Origin: Lentilactobacillus farraginis DSM 18382 = JCM 14108
GTDB taxonomy: Bacteria > Bacillota > Bacilli > Lactobacillales > Lactobacillaceae
NCBI RefSeq assembly: GCF_000583655.1
Contig: NZ_BAKI01000007.1
Coordinates: forward strand, 1-64,000
Reading direction: 5' to 3'
Length of the DNA stretch: 64,000 nucleotides
Shown: positions 46,752-55,601 of the stretch, one piece after another
How the letters are laid out: the number at the start of each line of letters is the position of its first letter
How positions within the stretch are numbered: the first letter of the stretch is position 1
The notes under the pieces: generated by a model
Told to the model about the DNA's origin: nothing
What the model saw: the letters and a program-made list of their open reading frames with translations, nothing else
The model's database searches: none
Made by a program: the position numbers and the translations under genes

Positions 46752-46976
46752 TCATTTATATTTTTCAAAAAGCATTGTCAACCAGATACTCAAGATATAG
46801 CCTGTCGCCACAACCATTATCAAGAAAGTTTTATCAAATGCGTGAAATGACGTCGTAATATAAAGAAGCCAAAATAGTGCCAAAATAGTTGGTGTTGATT
46901 TAATAATAAAGTCTTTCAATTCATTCAGCTTCCCTTGCACGGCATTATTCGCCGGCATCCCTGCTAATAATGCCAT
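46752..46976 (-). CDS. Small membrane protein downstream of the CPBP protease
   Basis: Up to 74 residues with two predicted helices (about 30-47 and 51-69) and a charged end (LFEKYK). It begins 15 bases after the stop of the CPBP protease on the same strand, so it is probably co-transcribed. The start is uncertain: no ribosome site precedes the ATG at 46976, whereas CAAGGGAAG lies inside the frame and could serve a later TTG. Function unknown. Confidence 0.55.
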   Translation of the reverse strand: MALLAGMPANNAVQGKLNELKDFIIKSTPTILALFWLLYITTSFHAFDKTFLIMVVATGYILSIWLTMLFEKYK

Positions 46977-46991
46977 TTACTGTGCTGATTT

Positions 46992-47807
46992 TCAAAGAAA
47001 TGTCAACCCGGAATGCCGCCATATATTTCGATCAAAACCAATCACGTATGCCAATCCGATCAGCAGAAGCGGTGTCCAAACAATCAAGAACGCTGGCCAC
47101 GGGCTACTGCCGGCCACTACATGTGAGAAAATCGCCTGCTGCCAGTCAATGAAGAAATGAATTACAATCACCCAAATTAACGAATTGGTTGTCAGTCGGA
47201 CCGCGACAAACAAGATGCCCAAAACAAAGGCATAAATTGCCTGCTGGATAGTCGCTTTAACACCTTGGCCGGCCAGAATGTTGAATAAGTGAAGCAAACC
47301 GAAGCAGGCTCCGGAAGTCACGGCTGCCCAAGTATAACGATGCCGACTCAGCCGAAAAGCATCCGCAAAGGCCGACAGCAGCAAGCCCCGACAGGTAAAT
47401 TCTTCGAAGATACCTGCTGATAACGCGACCAAGGTGTCGGCAATGAAAAATTTTGAATGAACCATTGCGACCAGTCGGTATGGAAAATTACTTAGGACCA
47501 GTAACAACACCAACAGCACCCCAATAATGGTAATCATTGTTTTCAAAAAAACGTTCAATGGCGTCGGGCGCTTTAAAAGCTTTGTACCGCCAAGACCATA
47601 ATAAACAATTCCGGCCGCAATCAATGCATATGTAAATCGAATGACCGCTCGGATATAAATAACAGTCGTCCCATGACCGGGAAACAAAAGCCCCTTAGAA
47701 ACAAAATCTACGCCGAATAATAATGCGAATAAGCCGACAGCGACAAGTAATAATTGTTGCCAGGACCAACGTGTCTGTATCAAGTTATCCCTACTTTCTT
47801 TATCCAT
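46992..47807 (-). CDS. CPBP-family intramembrane metalloprotease
   Basis: 271-residue membrane protein with about seven or eight helices, of the CAAX/Abi (CPBP) family. The three active-site motifs are EEFTCRG (about 140-146), FGLLH (about 168-172) and HFFID (about 217-221). In lactobacilli such proteins are often tied to bacteriocin self-immunity or to regulated proteolysis, but no bacteriocin gene is adjacent. The ATG at 47807 has a poor ribosome site. Followed by a small membrane protein gene. Confidence 0.88.
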   Translation of the reverse strand: MDKESRDNLIQTRWSWQQLLLVAVGLFALLFGVDFVSKGLLFPGHGTTVIYIRAVIRFTYALIAAGIVYYGLGGTKLLKRPTPLNVFLKTMITIIGVLLVLLLVLSNFPYRLVAMVHSKFFIADTLVALSAGIFEEFTCRGLLLSAFADAFRLSRHRYTWAAVTSGACFGLLHLFNILAGQGVKATIQQAIYAFVLGILFVAVRLTTNSLIWVIVIHFFIDWQQAIFSHVVAGSSPWPAFLIVWTPLLLIGLAYVIGFDRNIWRHSGLTFL

Positions 47808-47932
47808 ACTGACAGGGTATCATATTTTTGTGCCAGATAAAATTTAGATTTTCTATCGACAACGTGGTTTTACCAGGTCCGACTTGTTATAATGCCAGTG
47901 TAGACATTTCGAATGGAGATGGATAATCCTTG

Positions 47933-48238
47933 ATGAATTCCAAATTAAAACAGCGCTTGATCAGCCCAAAGTTCATGACCAAATTTGCAGTCATGTATTT
48001 AATCGGCAGCGCGCTCATGCTCGGTTGCGCACCATTAGCCTTGTTATACGGTTCTTTCGATGATAGTTTGATTTACGGATTCTTATTGACATTGCTGCCG
48101 TTAAGCTGGTTTCATACGTTCTTTAATAAAAATTACGCCAACTCATATTTCTTAAAGCTTACCAACCGACTGCACGTCATTATTTTCGCGTTGGGGGTCC
48201 TTTATCTCGGCTTTATTCTACTGAATCGATTTCTGTGA
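47933..48238 (+). CDS. Small three-helix membrane protein
   Basis: 101-residue integral membrane protein. A basic N-terminus (KLKQRLISPKFMTKF) is followed by three hydrophobic segments (about 20-40, 46-62, 80-99). A TATAAT box lies 42-47 bases upstream and GGAGATGG before the ATG at 47933; a TTG one codon earlier is also in frame. No family recognised. Divergent from the CPBP gene. Confidence 0.7.
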   Translation: MNSKLKQRLISPKFMTKFAVMYLIGSALMLGCAPLALLYGSFDDSLIYGFLLTLLPLSWFHTFFNKNYANSYFLKLTNRLHVIIFALGVLYLGFILLNRFL

Positions 48239-48278
48239 CCAGGTTTCAAAAATACTTACGCACCATTGATATAGTGGT

Positions 48279-48320
48279 CAACTTATCACCTTTAGTGCTG
48301 ATAAGTTGGCTGCTATTTTT
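48279..48320 (+). terminator. Probable terminator
   Basis: CAACTTATCA pairs with TGATAAGTTG around a 10-base loop; the T run follows after a short gap. Confidence 0.6.
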
Positions 48321-48362
48321 GTTAACCACTTTAAGCTGACCAAATCGAGGCTTAAAAAAGAA

Positions 48363-48460
48363 TTGCATTAAATTTTAATTAAAGTATAATGAGTTTAAAT
48401 GTGATATGTTCTGACATTTAAGTATTACTTTTTGGAGTTTTTTAATTAAAATATAATGAA
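48363..48460 (+). promoter_or_regulatory. Duplicated promoter region upstream of oppA
   Basis: Two direct copies of TTTTAATTAAARTATAATGAR (48373-48392 and 48439-48459), each with a perfect TATAAT. The first has TTGCAT 16 bases before its -10. The second would start transcription only about 30 bases before the oppA ATG. Confidence 0.6.
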
Positions 48461-48491
48461 TAGTCATGAACACAATTCGGGAGGGTATTTT

Positions 48492-50114
48492 ATGCGTGCA
48501 TGGAAGCAGGTTTCTTTATTATTAAGTGTCACCGGCGTGTCACTAATTCTGGTCGGCTGTGGCAAGGCCAAACAAAGTGCCAACAAACAGATCATTCGAA
48601 CGTCAATTGATTCCGAGCTGACCTCGGTTGATCTATCGAAAACAACGGCCCTCAACAGTTTCACCGTTTTAAACAACGTTGATGAGGGGCTTTTCCGGTT
48701 GGGTAAAAACAGTAAAATCGAACCAGGAATCGCTAAAAGCTATACTGAATCCAAAGATGGCAAAACTTATACGTTTAATCTCAGAAAAAATGCCAAATGG
48801 AGTAACGGTGATCCGGTTACCGCTCAGGATTTCGTTTATTCCTGGCGGCGGACTTTAAACCCTAAGACCTCTTCACAGTATGGTTACCTTTTCTCGGGAA
48901 TTAAGAACGCTGATAAAATTCAAAATAGTAAGGCCCCGGTTTCTTCTCTGGGAATTAAGGCCAACGGCAAATATAAGCTTACCGTTACCCTCGAAAATCG
49001 CTTGCCATTCTTCAAACTACTGATGGGCTTTCCGGTCTTCTTCCCGCAAGATGCCAAAGCCGTTCAAAAGTACGGCAGCCGCTATGGAACTTCAGCCAAT
49101 CGGCAAGTCTACAACGGACCGTTTACCTTAACCAAATGGACCGGCAGCAATCTTTCCTGGACACTAAAGAAAAACCCTTATTATTGGGATAAAAAGCACG
49201 TCAAGCTGGATCAGGTTAAATACAGCGTAATCAAGGACCCAACAACCGGCTTGAATCTCTATAATCAAAAGAAGCTCGATATGAACGGCCTCTCAAATGA
49301 TCAGGCCAAACAATACAGTAAAAATAAGAATATCGTCACTCGAAAGCAGTCATCCAGCTACTACATTGCCTTCAATCAAAAGAAAAAAGTCTTCGCTAAC
49401 TTAAAGATCCGGCAAGCCATTTCAATGGCTATTAATCGAAAGGTCATGGTTAATAAAGTGGTCGGTGGCGGTGCCATTCAAAATACCAACTTTGTATCAA
49501 AAGGCTTGGCGGTTTCGCCAACGACCGGCAAAGACTTTACCAGTGAGACGACTATTCCGGCGTCAATGTCTTACAACTTGCCAAAGGCCAAGCAATTATT
49601 CAAACAGGGCTTGGCTGAGGAAGGCCGCAAATCGTTAAGCTTTACGTTAATGGCTGGGGATGACTACGCAACCAAGCAGTTGACGGAATACCTGCAAAGC
49701 GCACTGGAAAAACTGCCAGGCTTGAAAGTCTCTCTAAACAATATCCCCGCCAGAGTGGTCCTCTCACGCCAAGCAGATCAACAATTCCAAGTAACCGTTG
49801 CGGACTGGTTTGCCGACTACTCCGATCCGGTCACTTTCCTAAACATTTTGACTTCAAAGAACCCCAGCAACATTTCCAAATGGCAAAACACCGCCTATGA
49901 TAAATTGATTGCCAAAAGTAACGGTCAGGACGCTGCCAAGCCACAAGCCCGCTGGAACGACATGATTGCTGCCCAAAATCTGGCTTTAAAGGACCAAGCG
50001 ATTGTCCCGCTTTATCAATCAGGCGAAAAATGGTTGATTAACCCGAAAGTCAAAGATGTAATTTATAATACTGCCGGACCAAATTACAACTATAAGGATG
50101 CTTACGTAAAGTGA
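48492..50114 (+). CDS. oppA: Oligopeptide ABC transporter substrate-binding lipoprotein
   Basis: 540-residue lipoprotein of the SBP_bac_5 family, the extracytoplasmic peptide receptor of an Opp transporter. A lipobox is visible (LILVGC, Cys near residue 22), then the family signature region (GLFRLGKNSKIEPGIAKSYT, KDGKTYTFNLRKNAKWSNGD, DFVYSWRRTLNP) and the late DWFADYSDP. ATG at 48492 with GGGAGGG 7 bases upstream; 12 earlier codons are open but lack a ribosome site. No oppBCDF genes are adjacent, so this is an orphan receptor that would work with a transporter elsewhere. Confidence 0.93.
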   Translation: MRAWKQVSLLLSVTGVSLILVGCGKAKQSANKQIIRTSIDSELTSVDLSKTTALNSFTVLNNVDEGLFRLGKNSKIEPGIAKSYTESKDGKTYTFNLRKNAKWSNGDPVTAQDFVYSWRRTLNPKTSSQYGYLFSGIKNADKIQNSKAPVSSLGIKANGKYKLTVTLENRLPFFKLLMGFPVFFPQDAKAVQKYGSRYGTSANRQVYNGPFTLTKWTGSNLSWTLKKNPYYWDKKHVKLDQVKYSVIKDPTTGLNLYNQKKLDMNGLSNDQAKQYSKNKNIVTRKQSSSYYIAFNQKKKVFANLKIRQAISMAINRKVMVNKVVGGGAIQNTNFVSKGLAVSPTTGKDFTSETTIPASMSYNLPKAKQLFKQGLAEEGRKSLSFTLMAGDDYATKQLTEYLQSALEKLPGLKVSLNNIPARVVLSRQADQQFQVTVADWFADYSDPVTFLNILTSKNPSNISKWQNTAYDKLIAKSNGQDAAKPQARWNDMIAAQNLALKDQAIVPLYQSGEKWLINPKVKDVIYNTAGPNYNYKDAYVK

Positions 50115-50183
50115 TCAGCTGACACATCTCGAAGCTTTTGTTTATATTTTAGTTAAAGATATTTAGTTGATAAATTCAAATTT

Positions 50184-50217
50184 AAAAGTTCTAGTCACCT
50201 AGTGATTGGAACTTTTT
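50184..50217 (+). terminator. Terminator of oppA
   Basis: AAAGTTC...GAACTTT stem with an inner TCAC/GTGA stem, followed by T. Confidence 0.75.
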
Positions 50218-50218
50218 T

Positions 50219-50404
50219 AGTATGAATACGTAAAACACCAAAATCCCGGGTCCGGAAACAGGAGAACCCACGATATAAAAAGGACCATTTCACAAAATAA
50301 TTATTTAAGACGCCGTTTTAACTTCGATAGCGCAACCCTAACGATTTACTTCTGCATATTTAGTGATTATTTACGACTTGTTGATTACTTCGTCCATTCA
50401 TAAC
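50219..50404. other. Intergenic stretch without a gene
   Basis: Between the oppA terminator and the promoter of the surface protein no open frame, RNA or repeat was recognised. Confidence 0.55.
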
Positions 50405-50434
50405 TTGACCGATCTTAGAGTATCCATGTATATT
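50405..50434 (+). promoter_or_regulatory. Promoter of the large surface protein gene
   Basis: TTGACC, 18-base spacer, TATATT, 59 bases before the start codon. Confidence 0.65.
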
Positions 50435-50492
50435 ATCTACAGGTAAACAATACATGGTATTAATTAAATGCAAAGCTTGGAGGCTTTTTTCA

Positions 50493-52841
50493 ATGAAATT
50501 GATGCACTCATTACTATTGTGTTCAGCTGTTGTTCTCACAGGAACAGCGATTATCTCAACTACTGGCATTACATATGCGAATGCTGTCGAAGCGCAGTCT
50601 ACTGCTGCCGCACTAAATCCCGACACTAACATTCAGATTTTAACCAAACCGACGCTAAAGCAACGCCCAGAAAATGGAATGAAGGTGACTGGCGGTCAGT
50701 ATGTTCCTTTCAGAAAAGGGTTTGTAGCAGGAACGCTCGGTGATTTAATGCATCCCGGTGAAAACATCGAGGTAACTGGTACCGGCTACATCAGGATCCG
50801 AACCGAATTGGAGTTTTGGTATCATACCGGAAAAGTTTCAATGCCGGAAATTACCGCCCAAACTAAAGACACCAAAGTTCAGCCAGTAGGCGAAGGGTAT
50901 CAATTCTTTTCAGAATCTGCATTTAATATGAGCAGCGATACACCTGAAGTTGGTTATAATGATCGATTCATTTGGTTTTCAGGGACGATCAAAGTTGGTC
51001 AATTAGAAAACGATGCATCTTATAACATTGGTGTTAGTGGTGTTGATTTTAATCAAGTGAAAAATGGCACTGCAGTTGTATATGACACTGACAATGATAT
51101 ATTGCCTCCCTATAGTTATAAATTAATCTCCCGTGGAACCGACCCCAATGGCTACATGGACGATCAATTAGTTGAAGCAAGAGACCGGCAATTCGATACG
51201 ACCGGTAAATATGATGCAACCACTTCCGATAACGGCGCTACCACTCAAAACGTTATTTACAAGGGGGCTGACGAAGATACCGCCAATCAATGGTGGACCT
51301 TTATTTATGCGGGAGATCAAGATGGTAAGCATTATTATCGCTTATTGAATGATTTAACCGGAAAATATCTATCAGTCGCTAACAATAATCCAGGCTATAA
51401 CGTTATTACGGAAGATAAAAAAGATAACGATCCCAGCCAACTTTGGGCCATCAGTAAAGCCGACGGCGAAAGCAACCCGTCACTCTCAACCCACATTTCA
51501 AATGCCATTTATAACACTCTCCAAAATAAAGCCAGTCAACTTTATTTAACGGATGATGGCAGCACAATTAGTCAACAACCGCTAGGAAAAATAGGGACGG
51601 CACTTTTTGAGGCAAGATACACCCGGGGCTATACAGACCACAACGGTGATCATTTTCCAGACAGTCTCTCAGATGTCTTTAGGTTGGATTCAAGCAAATA
51701 TAAGCGCTACGAAGCTGAATCGCTTTCTACAAGTAAATATTCAGCTCAAGGAACCGATACAGAACGAAATTGGCGTGGCAACTCAGATATTTCGGGGACT
51801 CGATTTGTTAGACTAAACCAAGCTAATCCAACACTCACCCAAACTATTGATGTCCCGCAAACCGGCCCTTATAACGTACTAATTCATTATGGATCCAACG
51901 CCGATGTTAAGACACCCGTTTATGTAAAAAGTAATGCGTCAGGTGGACCTGGCGCTTACATTTCAAACAATGGTAATTTAACCACCACTGCCAACGACAC
52001 TTTGGACAGCCAGCTAGCCCAGCAAACTATCAACTTTTCAAACAACGCCACCTTCCCAATGGGCCCTCACGGTAAAACCAGTCAAAAATCCATGCTGCCA
52101 TTTTCTGACGGCAGCATCAAACAAGCGCAAATCTATTTGCATGCTGGTAAAAATGACATTACTTTTAGCAACCCTACCTCGTCAGCCTTGGATATTGACT
52201 ATATTGATGTTGGCTTACAGAGTACGAATCCCGTAGCTGATACAACTGCTACTACCGGTGCTGGTACCTCCTCTACTGCTACAGTAACGACGCCTACCAC
52301 CAGTAATAACAATAATGCTACTGATGCTTCGATTGCCAGTACCAGCACTAGCCAATCTTCAAGCACAGCATCGGTAAGCCAACCGGTCACGACTACGCCA
52401 ACGACCCCTAATCAATTCAAACCCAAATCACTGGTTGTTTATAATAAGTATCCCATTTACGAATATAAAAAATTAGTTTTTTCAAAAACCAATCGCTTAT
52501 CCAAGGTAAAAAAGAAGACTGTCTTAAAAGTCGTTGGCTCTCAAAAATCACCGTCCGGGTTACGCCGATATCGGTTAACTAATGGCCACTACATTACTGC
52601 TAATGCTAGGTTTATTGCCCCACTCTATATATACGCCATGAAAAAGAAAGCCGTCATCATTAACAACCAAGGCGCATATGAATATGCCAGTGCGGCACTT
52701 CACAAAAAAGATCGAATAAAGCACTTAAAAAAGGGAACCCGCCTTCATATTAAACGAATCGTTAAATTCCATTCAACAACTCGCTTAGAGCTTACAAATG
52801 GGCACTATATCAGCGGTAATAAATTTATCGTTCACAATTAA
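50493..52841 (+). CDS. Large secreted surface protein with ricin-like and carbohydrate-binding-like domains
   Basis: 782-residue exported protein. Signal peptide at about 1-33 (cleavage near TYANA). Then: a domain of about 190 residues with no match; a ricin-B-like stretch (ANQWWTFIYAGDQDGKHYYR, LTGKYLSVANN, DPSQLWAIS; about 250-320); a CBM6/35-like domain beginning YEAESLSTSKYSAQGTD (about 405-570) with TQTIDVPQTGPYNVLIHYG; a Ser/Thr linker (about 575-640); and two C-terminal repeats ending in RLTNGHYITANARFI and ELTNGHYISGNKFI, like the module on the GH25 lysozyme. No catalytic domain or LPxTG seen. A wall-bound glycan-binding adhesin is a reasonable inference. ATG 50493 follows GGAGG. Confidence 0.82.
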   Translation: MKLMHSLLLCSAVVLTGTAIISTTGITYANAVEAQSTAAALNPDTNIQILTKPTLKQRPENGMKVTGGQYVPFRKGFVAGTLGDLMHPGENIEVTGTGYIRIRTELEFWYHTGKVSMPEITAQTKDTKVQPVGEGYQFFSESAFNMSSDTPEVGYNDRFIWFSGTIKVGQLENDASYNIGVSGVDFNQVKNGTAVVYDTDNDILPPYSYKLISRGTDPNGYMDDQLVEARDRQFDTTGKYDATTSDNGATTQNVIYKGADEDTANQWWTFIYAGDQDGKHYYRLLNDLTGKYLSVANNNPGYNVITEDKKDNDPSQLWAISKADGESNPSLSTHISNAIYNTLQNKASQLYLTDDGSTISQQPLGKIGTALFEARYTRGYTDHNGDHFPDSLSDVFRLDSSKYKRYEAESLSTSKYSAQGTDTERNWRGNSDISGTRFVRLNQANPTLTQTIDVPQTGPYNVLIHYGSNADVKTPVYVKSNASGGPGAYISNNGNLTTTANDTLDSQLAQQTINFSNNATFPMGPHGKTSQKSMLPFSDGSIKQAQIYLHAGKNDITFSNPTSSALDIDYIDVGLQSTNPVADTTATTGAGTSSTATVTTPTTSNNNNATDASIASTSTSQSSSTASVSQPVTTTPTTPNQFKPKSLVVYNKYPIYEYKKLVFSKTNRLSKVKKKTVLKVVGSQKSPSGLRRYRLTNGHYITANARFIAPLYIYAMKKKAVIINNQGAYEYASAALHKKDRIKHLKKGTRLHIKRIVKFHSTTRLELTNGHYISGNKFIVHN

Positions 52842-53121
52842 AAGGATTAAAGCAAACGGTCGTACTAGAATCTTAATTATCTTTTTGCTTGGTTTCCTAA
52901 TTGCCTGCCCGCTGCGAACACCACTTCAAGTTGCCGTTCACACTGGACCACCGCTGTCTTTGATGTTAATCGTTCCAACTTTTACAATTTTCATGATATG
53001 GTTGCTTCACAAAATTGCGAGATCCAACAACTTTTGGCCAACTATTGGCACCTTTGTTATTGGCATGTTTGTCGGTATCGACGCTGATTCAATATTGCAA
53101 ATTTTGACTTCATTGTTTTAA
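52798..53121 (+). CDS. Small membrane protein overlapping the surface-protein gene
   Basis: Up to 107 residues with three hydrophobic segments (ILIIFLLGFLIACPL; PLSLMLIVPTFTIFMIWLL; TIGTFVIGMFVGIDADSILQ). The only ATG (52798) lies inside the preceding gene and has a weak ribosome site. AAAAGGA just after that gene's stop (52841) suggests a start near 52855, but no standard start codon is there. The frame and hydrophobicity pattern support a real gene; the start is unresolved. Function unknown. Confidence 0.55.
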   Translation: MGTISAVINLSFTIKRIKANGRTRILIIFLLGFLIACPLRTPLQVAVHTGPPLSLMLIVPTFTIFMIWLLHKIARSNNFWPTIGTFVIGMFVGIDADSILQILTSLF

Positions 53122-53143
53122 CAATATTTCTTAAAATAGAATT

Positions 53144-53187
53144 AAAGAAGCACGATCTTCTTTACTACTAAGAAACGTGCTTCTTTG
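53144..53187 (+). terminator. Rho-independent terminator
   Basis: AAAGAAGCACG pairs perfectly with CGTGCTTCTTT. Confidence 0.82.
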
Positions 53188-53329
53188 CGTGATTGCAGCG
53201 GTTGTGCTATGCTTTCCTGCGGTATTGAATCATTTGCCAAATTATTTCAACAAGGTAAATTGCGAGCTGTAAAAACATCAAACTTCCCCTTTTTATTGCA
53301 CCATATTTTTAAGAAAGCAGGTCTTCAAT

Positions 53330-53770
53330 ATGTGGCTTACCAAATCTTTTAACGAACTAACAACCGAAGAACTTTTCAGCATTCTCTATCTGCGAACCCG
53401 AATCTTTGTGGTCGAACAAAACCGGGTTTATCAAGAAGTTGATTTAAATGATCGGCAGGCAATTCACATTTTTAATTGGATTGACGGCCAAGTTGCCGCC
53501 TATGCCCGGGTTTTCAAAGACGGCCAGCAAGTCACCTTTGGCCGGGTGGTAACAGCCCCTGAATACCGGGGAAAGGGGTATGGCAGAGACTTGATGGATC
53601 ACGTCATGGACACAATCAAGTCACACTTTCCCAACCTGCCTATTAAGATTGAAGCTCAGGTTCAAGTTGCGGATTTATATAAAAAGTTCGGCTTTATGCC
53701 ACAGGGTGCTCCCTTTATCTTCCACTCGACTTCTCATATCCGAATGACTCATAAACCACTTGCCGGCTAA
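53330..53770 (+). CDS. ElaA-like GNAT acetyltransferase
   Basis: 146-residue acetyltransferase of the ElaA subgroup. Characteristic blocks: LYLRTRIFVVEQNRVYQEVD at 19-38, FGRVVTAPEYRGKGYGRDLM for acetyl-CoA binding near 70-89, KIEAQVQVADLYKKFGFMPQ near the end. Full length. ATG at 53330 with AGCAGG upstream. Biological substrate of ElaA proteins is not established. Monocistronic, with a shared terminator. Confidence 0.9.
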   Translation: MWLTKSFNELTTEELFSILYLRTRIFVVEQNRVYQEVDLNDRQAIHIFNWIDGQVAAYARVFKDGQQVTFGRVVTAPEYRGKGYGRDLMDHVMDTIKSHFPNLPIKIEAQVQVADLYKKFGFMPQGAPFIFHSTSHIRMTHKPLAG

Positions 53771-53782
53771 AACCGGCATTCA

Positions 53783-53832
53783 AAAAGCACGGCTTAGCCA
53801 CCCAATCAGAAAGTGGTTAAGCCGTGTTTTAT
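53783..53832. terminator. Bidirectional terminator
   Basis: AAAGCACGGCTTAGCCAC pairs with GTGGTTAAGCCGTGTTTT (one mismatch) between the converging ElaA-like and hydrolase genes. Confidence 0.88.
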
Positions 53833-53846
53833 TAACTCGTTTAACT

Positions 53847-54639
53847 TTAAACTGTTCGCTTGAAGAAAGCTGCCAGATCATCCCAGACGTCGTCCAAATA
53901 GCCCTTTGCATGCCGGCTGCCCGACAACATTCTTGTCGTGTAAGGAATCTGATGGGCCGTCAACGTATCGGCCATCATCAAGACACCGCTGGTCGGTACA
54001 AATTCATTTAGTGAATTGGCCAAATACATCGACCCGGTATCATCGGTTACCCGATGATACGGCGTTGCCGCTTCGTATTGATCCGTTCGGCCATTAAAAT
54101 AATTGGTCACAAACCATTTGTAAAACGGATCGTTGGCTCCGGTCTGATTAATTTTAGCACTGGCTGTCGAATTAAATCCACTGGTATCCCCTTCAGCCGC
54201 AATCACCGATTCATGTTTTGCCAGCCAATCATCAATATCTAAAATTCCGGAAAGAGAAACGATCGGAATGCCGTATTTAATGGCCAGTTCTACACCATAT
54301 TGCCACCGGCAGACGACCCGAAAGCACCGATACGATCGTGATCAAATGGTAGATCCGCCTGCTTCAGCCAGTTAAATAGTCGATCCATATCCAACAAAGG
54401 TGCCGGATAATAGCTTGCGGTGTGATTCGATATGCCGGGGTAACTACCAGATAGCCCAGCGCCGCCAAGCGTTTGGAGGAGTCGGCATCCTTGGCCTTAT
54501 CACCGCGAAACCAGCCGCCACCGTGAATATCAATGATGGCACCACGAGCTTCTTTAGCATCCCCGTCATAGTAAATATCCGTTTTTTGATGATTAACCGG
54601 ATCATATTCAACGTCTGTTTTAATAACCAAATTTACCAT
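53847..54639 (-). pseudogene. Alpha/beta hydrolase (esterase/lipase), two frameshifts
   Basis: About 265 residues when rebuilt. The oxyanion-hole motif HGGGW is near residue 39, the nucleophile elbow GSSAGG near 110 and a likely catalytic His in SRHAKGYLDD near the end, typical of the hormone-sensitive-lipase-like/carboxylesterase family. The first frame fails near 54413 (add one T to give YYPAPLLDMDRLFNWLKQAD), and the second near 54297 (add one base after NMV to give ELAIKYGIP). ATG at 54639 with AGGAGG upstream. Substrate unknown. Confidence 0.85.
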
Positions 54640-54879
54640 GCTAACGGCCTCCTGAATTAAAAATCCTTATTCGCTTATCTCATTCAAGAGCAGTATCTAC
54701 CCAAGCAATGTTTAAAGCAATTAAAGTGCCTTGAAAAAGTGGCTTTTCCATGATAACTTATCTTTAAGTAATTAACTAATTGACCCAATAAACCATTAAA
54801 CTAATCGACTATTTCGAGCAATTAAAATTTTTTCTAACTTAACAAATGTCCTTTCCATCCAAAATTATCAAAAAGAAGG

Positions 54880-55140
54880 TTGATCGCCATTTTCATTAAC
54901 CAGCTTGAAAAACAAATCCGTTTCAAACGAAAAACGTCTTTGTCCTTTAGGTACTCGTTTGACATTATATCCGGTTTGATAATCTGCTTATTCATTCAAT
55001 TCATCTTTGAATTGTTAGGTTGGTCCTCGAAAAGCACCAATTTAATCGCCTTTTTCAGTACAACACTGTCTTGGGCGATTCCGATGATTCTCATTGCGTT
55101 TACCATTGATGTTTTTTCGGGGTCCAACGACGATAGATGA
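54880..55140 (+). CDS. Small two-helix membrane protein
   Basis: 86 residues with a basic N-terminus (EKQIRFKRKTS) and two hydrophobic segments (about 28-46 and 55-78). The TTG at 54880 directly abuts AAGAAGG, too close for an ideal ribosome site, so the true start may be slightly downstream. Terminator follows. No family recognised. Confidence 0.6.
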   Translation: MIAIFINQLEKQIRFKRKTSLSFRYSFDIISGLIICLFIQFIFELLGWSSKSTNLIAFFSTTLSWAIPMILIAFTIDVFSGSNDDR

Positions 55141-55150
55141 TAGATAACTA

Positions 55151-55188
55151 AAGGACGCTTCCCCTATAAACCGGGTTAGCGTCCTTAT
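55151..55188 (+). terminator. Rho-independent terminator
   Basis: AAGGACGCT pairs with AGCGTCCTT after the small membrane protein. Confidence 0.78.
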
Positions 55189-55204
55189 AACAATTAATTC
55201 AAAT

Positions 55205-55372
55205 CTAGTAAAGTTGGTCCGCTTGATAAACTGTATAGCCAAAAAGCACGATTAGTCCAGCCAGTGAGAAAAGCCGGGCTCGTTTAGTGTGGCCGGTTCG
55301 CCAGTAATCAACCGGGATTACTAAGACAGCCACCAAAATTATGACGGCAAATATAGGTAATAACAATGTCAT
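55205..55372 (-). CDS. 55-residue two-helix membrane protein
   Basis: Short gene easily missed by length cut-offs. ATG at 55372 is 7 bases after AGGAG, and the frame runs to TAG at 55205. The product begins MTLLLPIFAVIILVAVLVIP, then a charged loop (DYWRTGHTKRARL), a second hydrophobic segment (FSLAGLIVLFGYTVYQ) and ADQLY. The ribosome site and the clean helix-loop-helix pattern support coding. Function unknown. Confidence 0.7.
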   Translation of the reverse strand: MTLLLPIFAVIILVAVLVIPVDYWRTGHTKRARLFSLAGLIVLFGYTVYQADQLY

Positions 55373-55462
55373 GGTGTTTCTCCTATTAGCGATAAATATA
55401 GATAATGAAACAATGTTTATAAGGTATCACAGTAAAAGCGATTCGCGCAACGTCACCCACCC

Positions 55463-55510
55463 AAAACGGGTCGCCCAATCGGTATCCATGACCGGCTGTA
55501 CGACCCGTTT
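55463..55510 (-). terminator. Terminator of lacLM
   Basis: AAACGGGTCG pairs with CGACCCGTTT with an inner CCGGT/ATCGG stem, about 90 bases after the lacM stop; the minus-strand T run is short. Confidence 0.65.
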
Positions 55511-55601
55511 AATAATTTAGATTTGATTTAAATTCTTCGAAACCCCATTCGAAAATTCGCAAAAATTTGAAATTGGTTAACTAAAATCAACAGTTTGTCC
55601 G

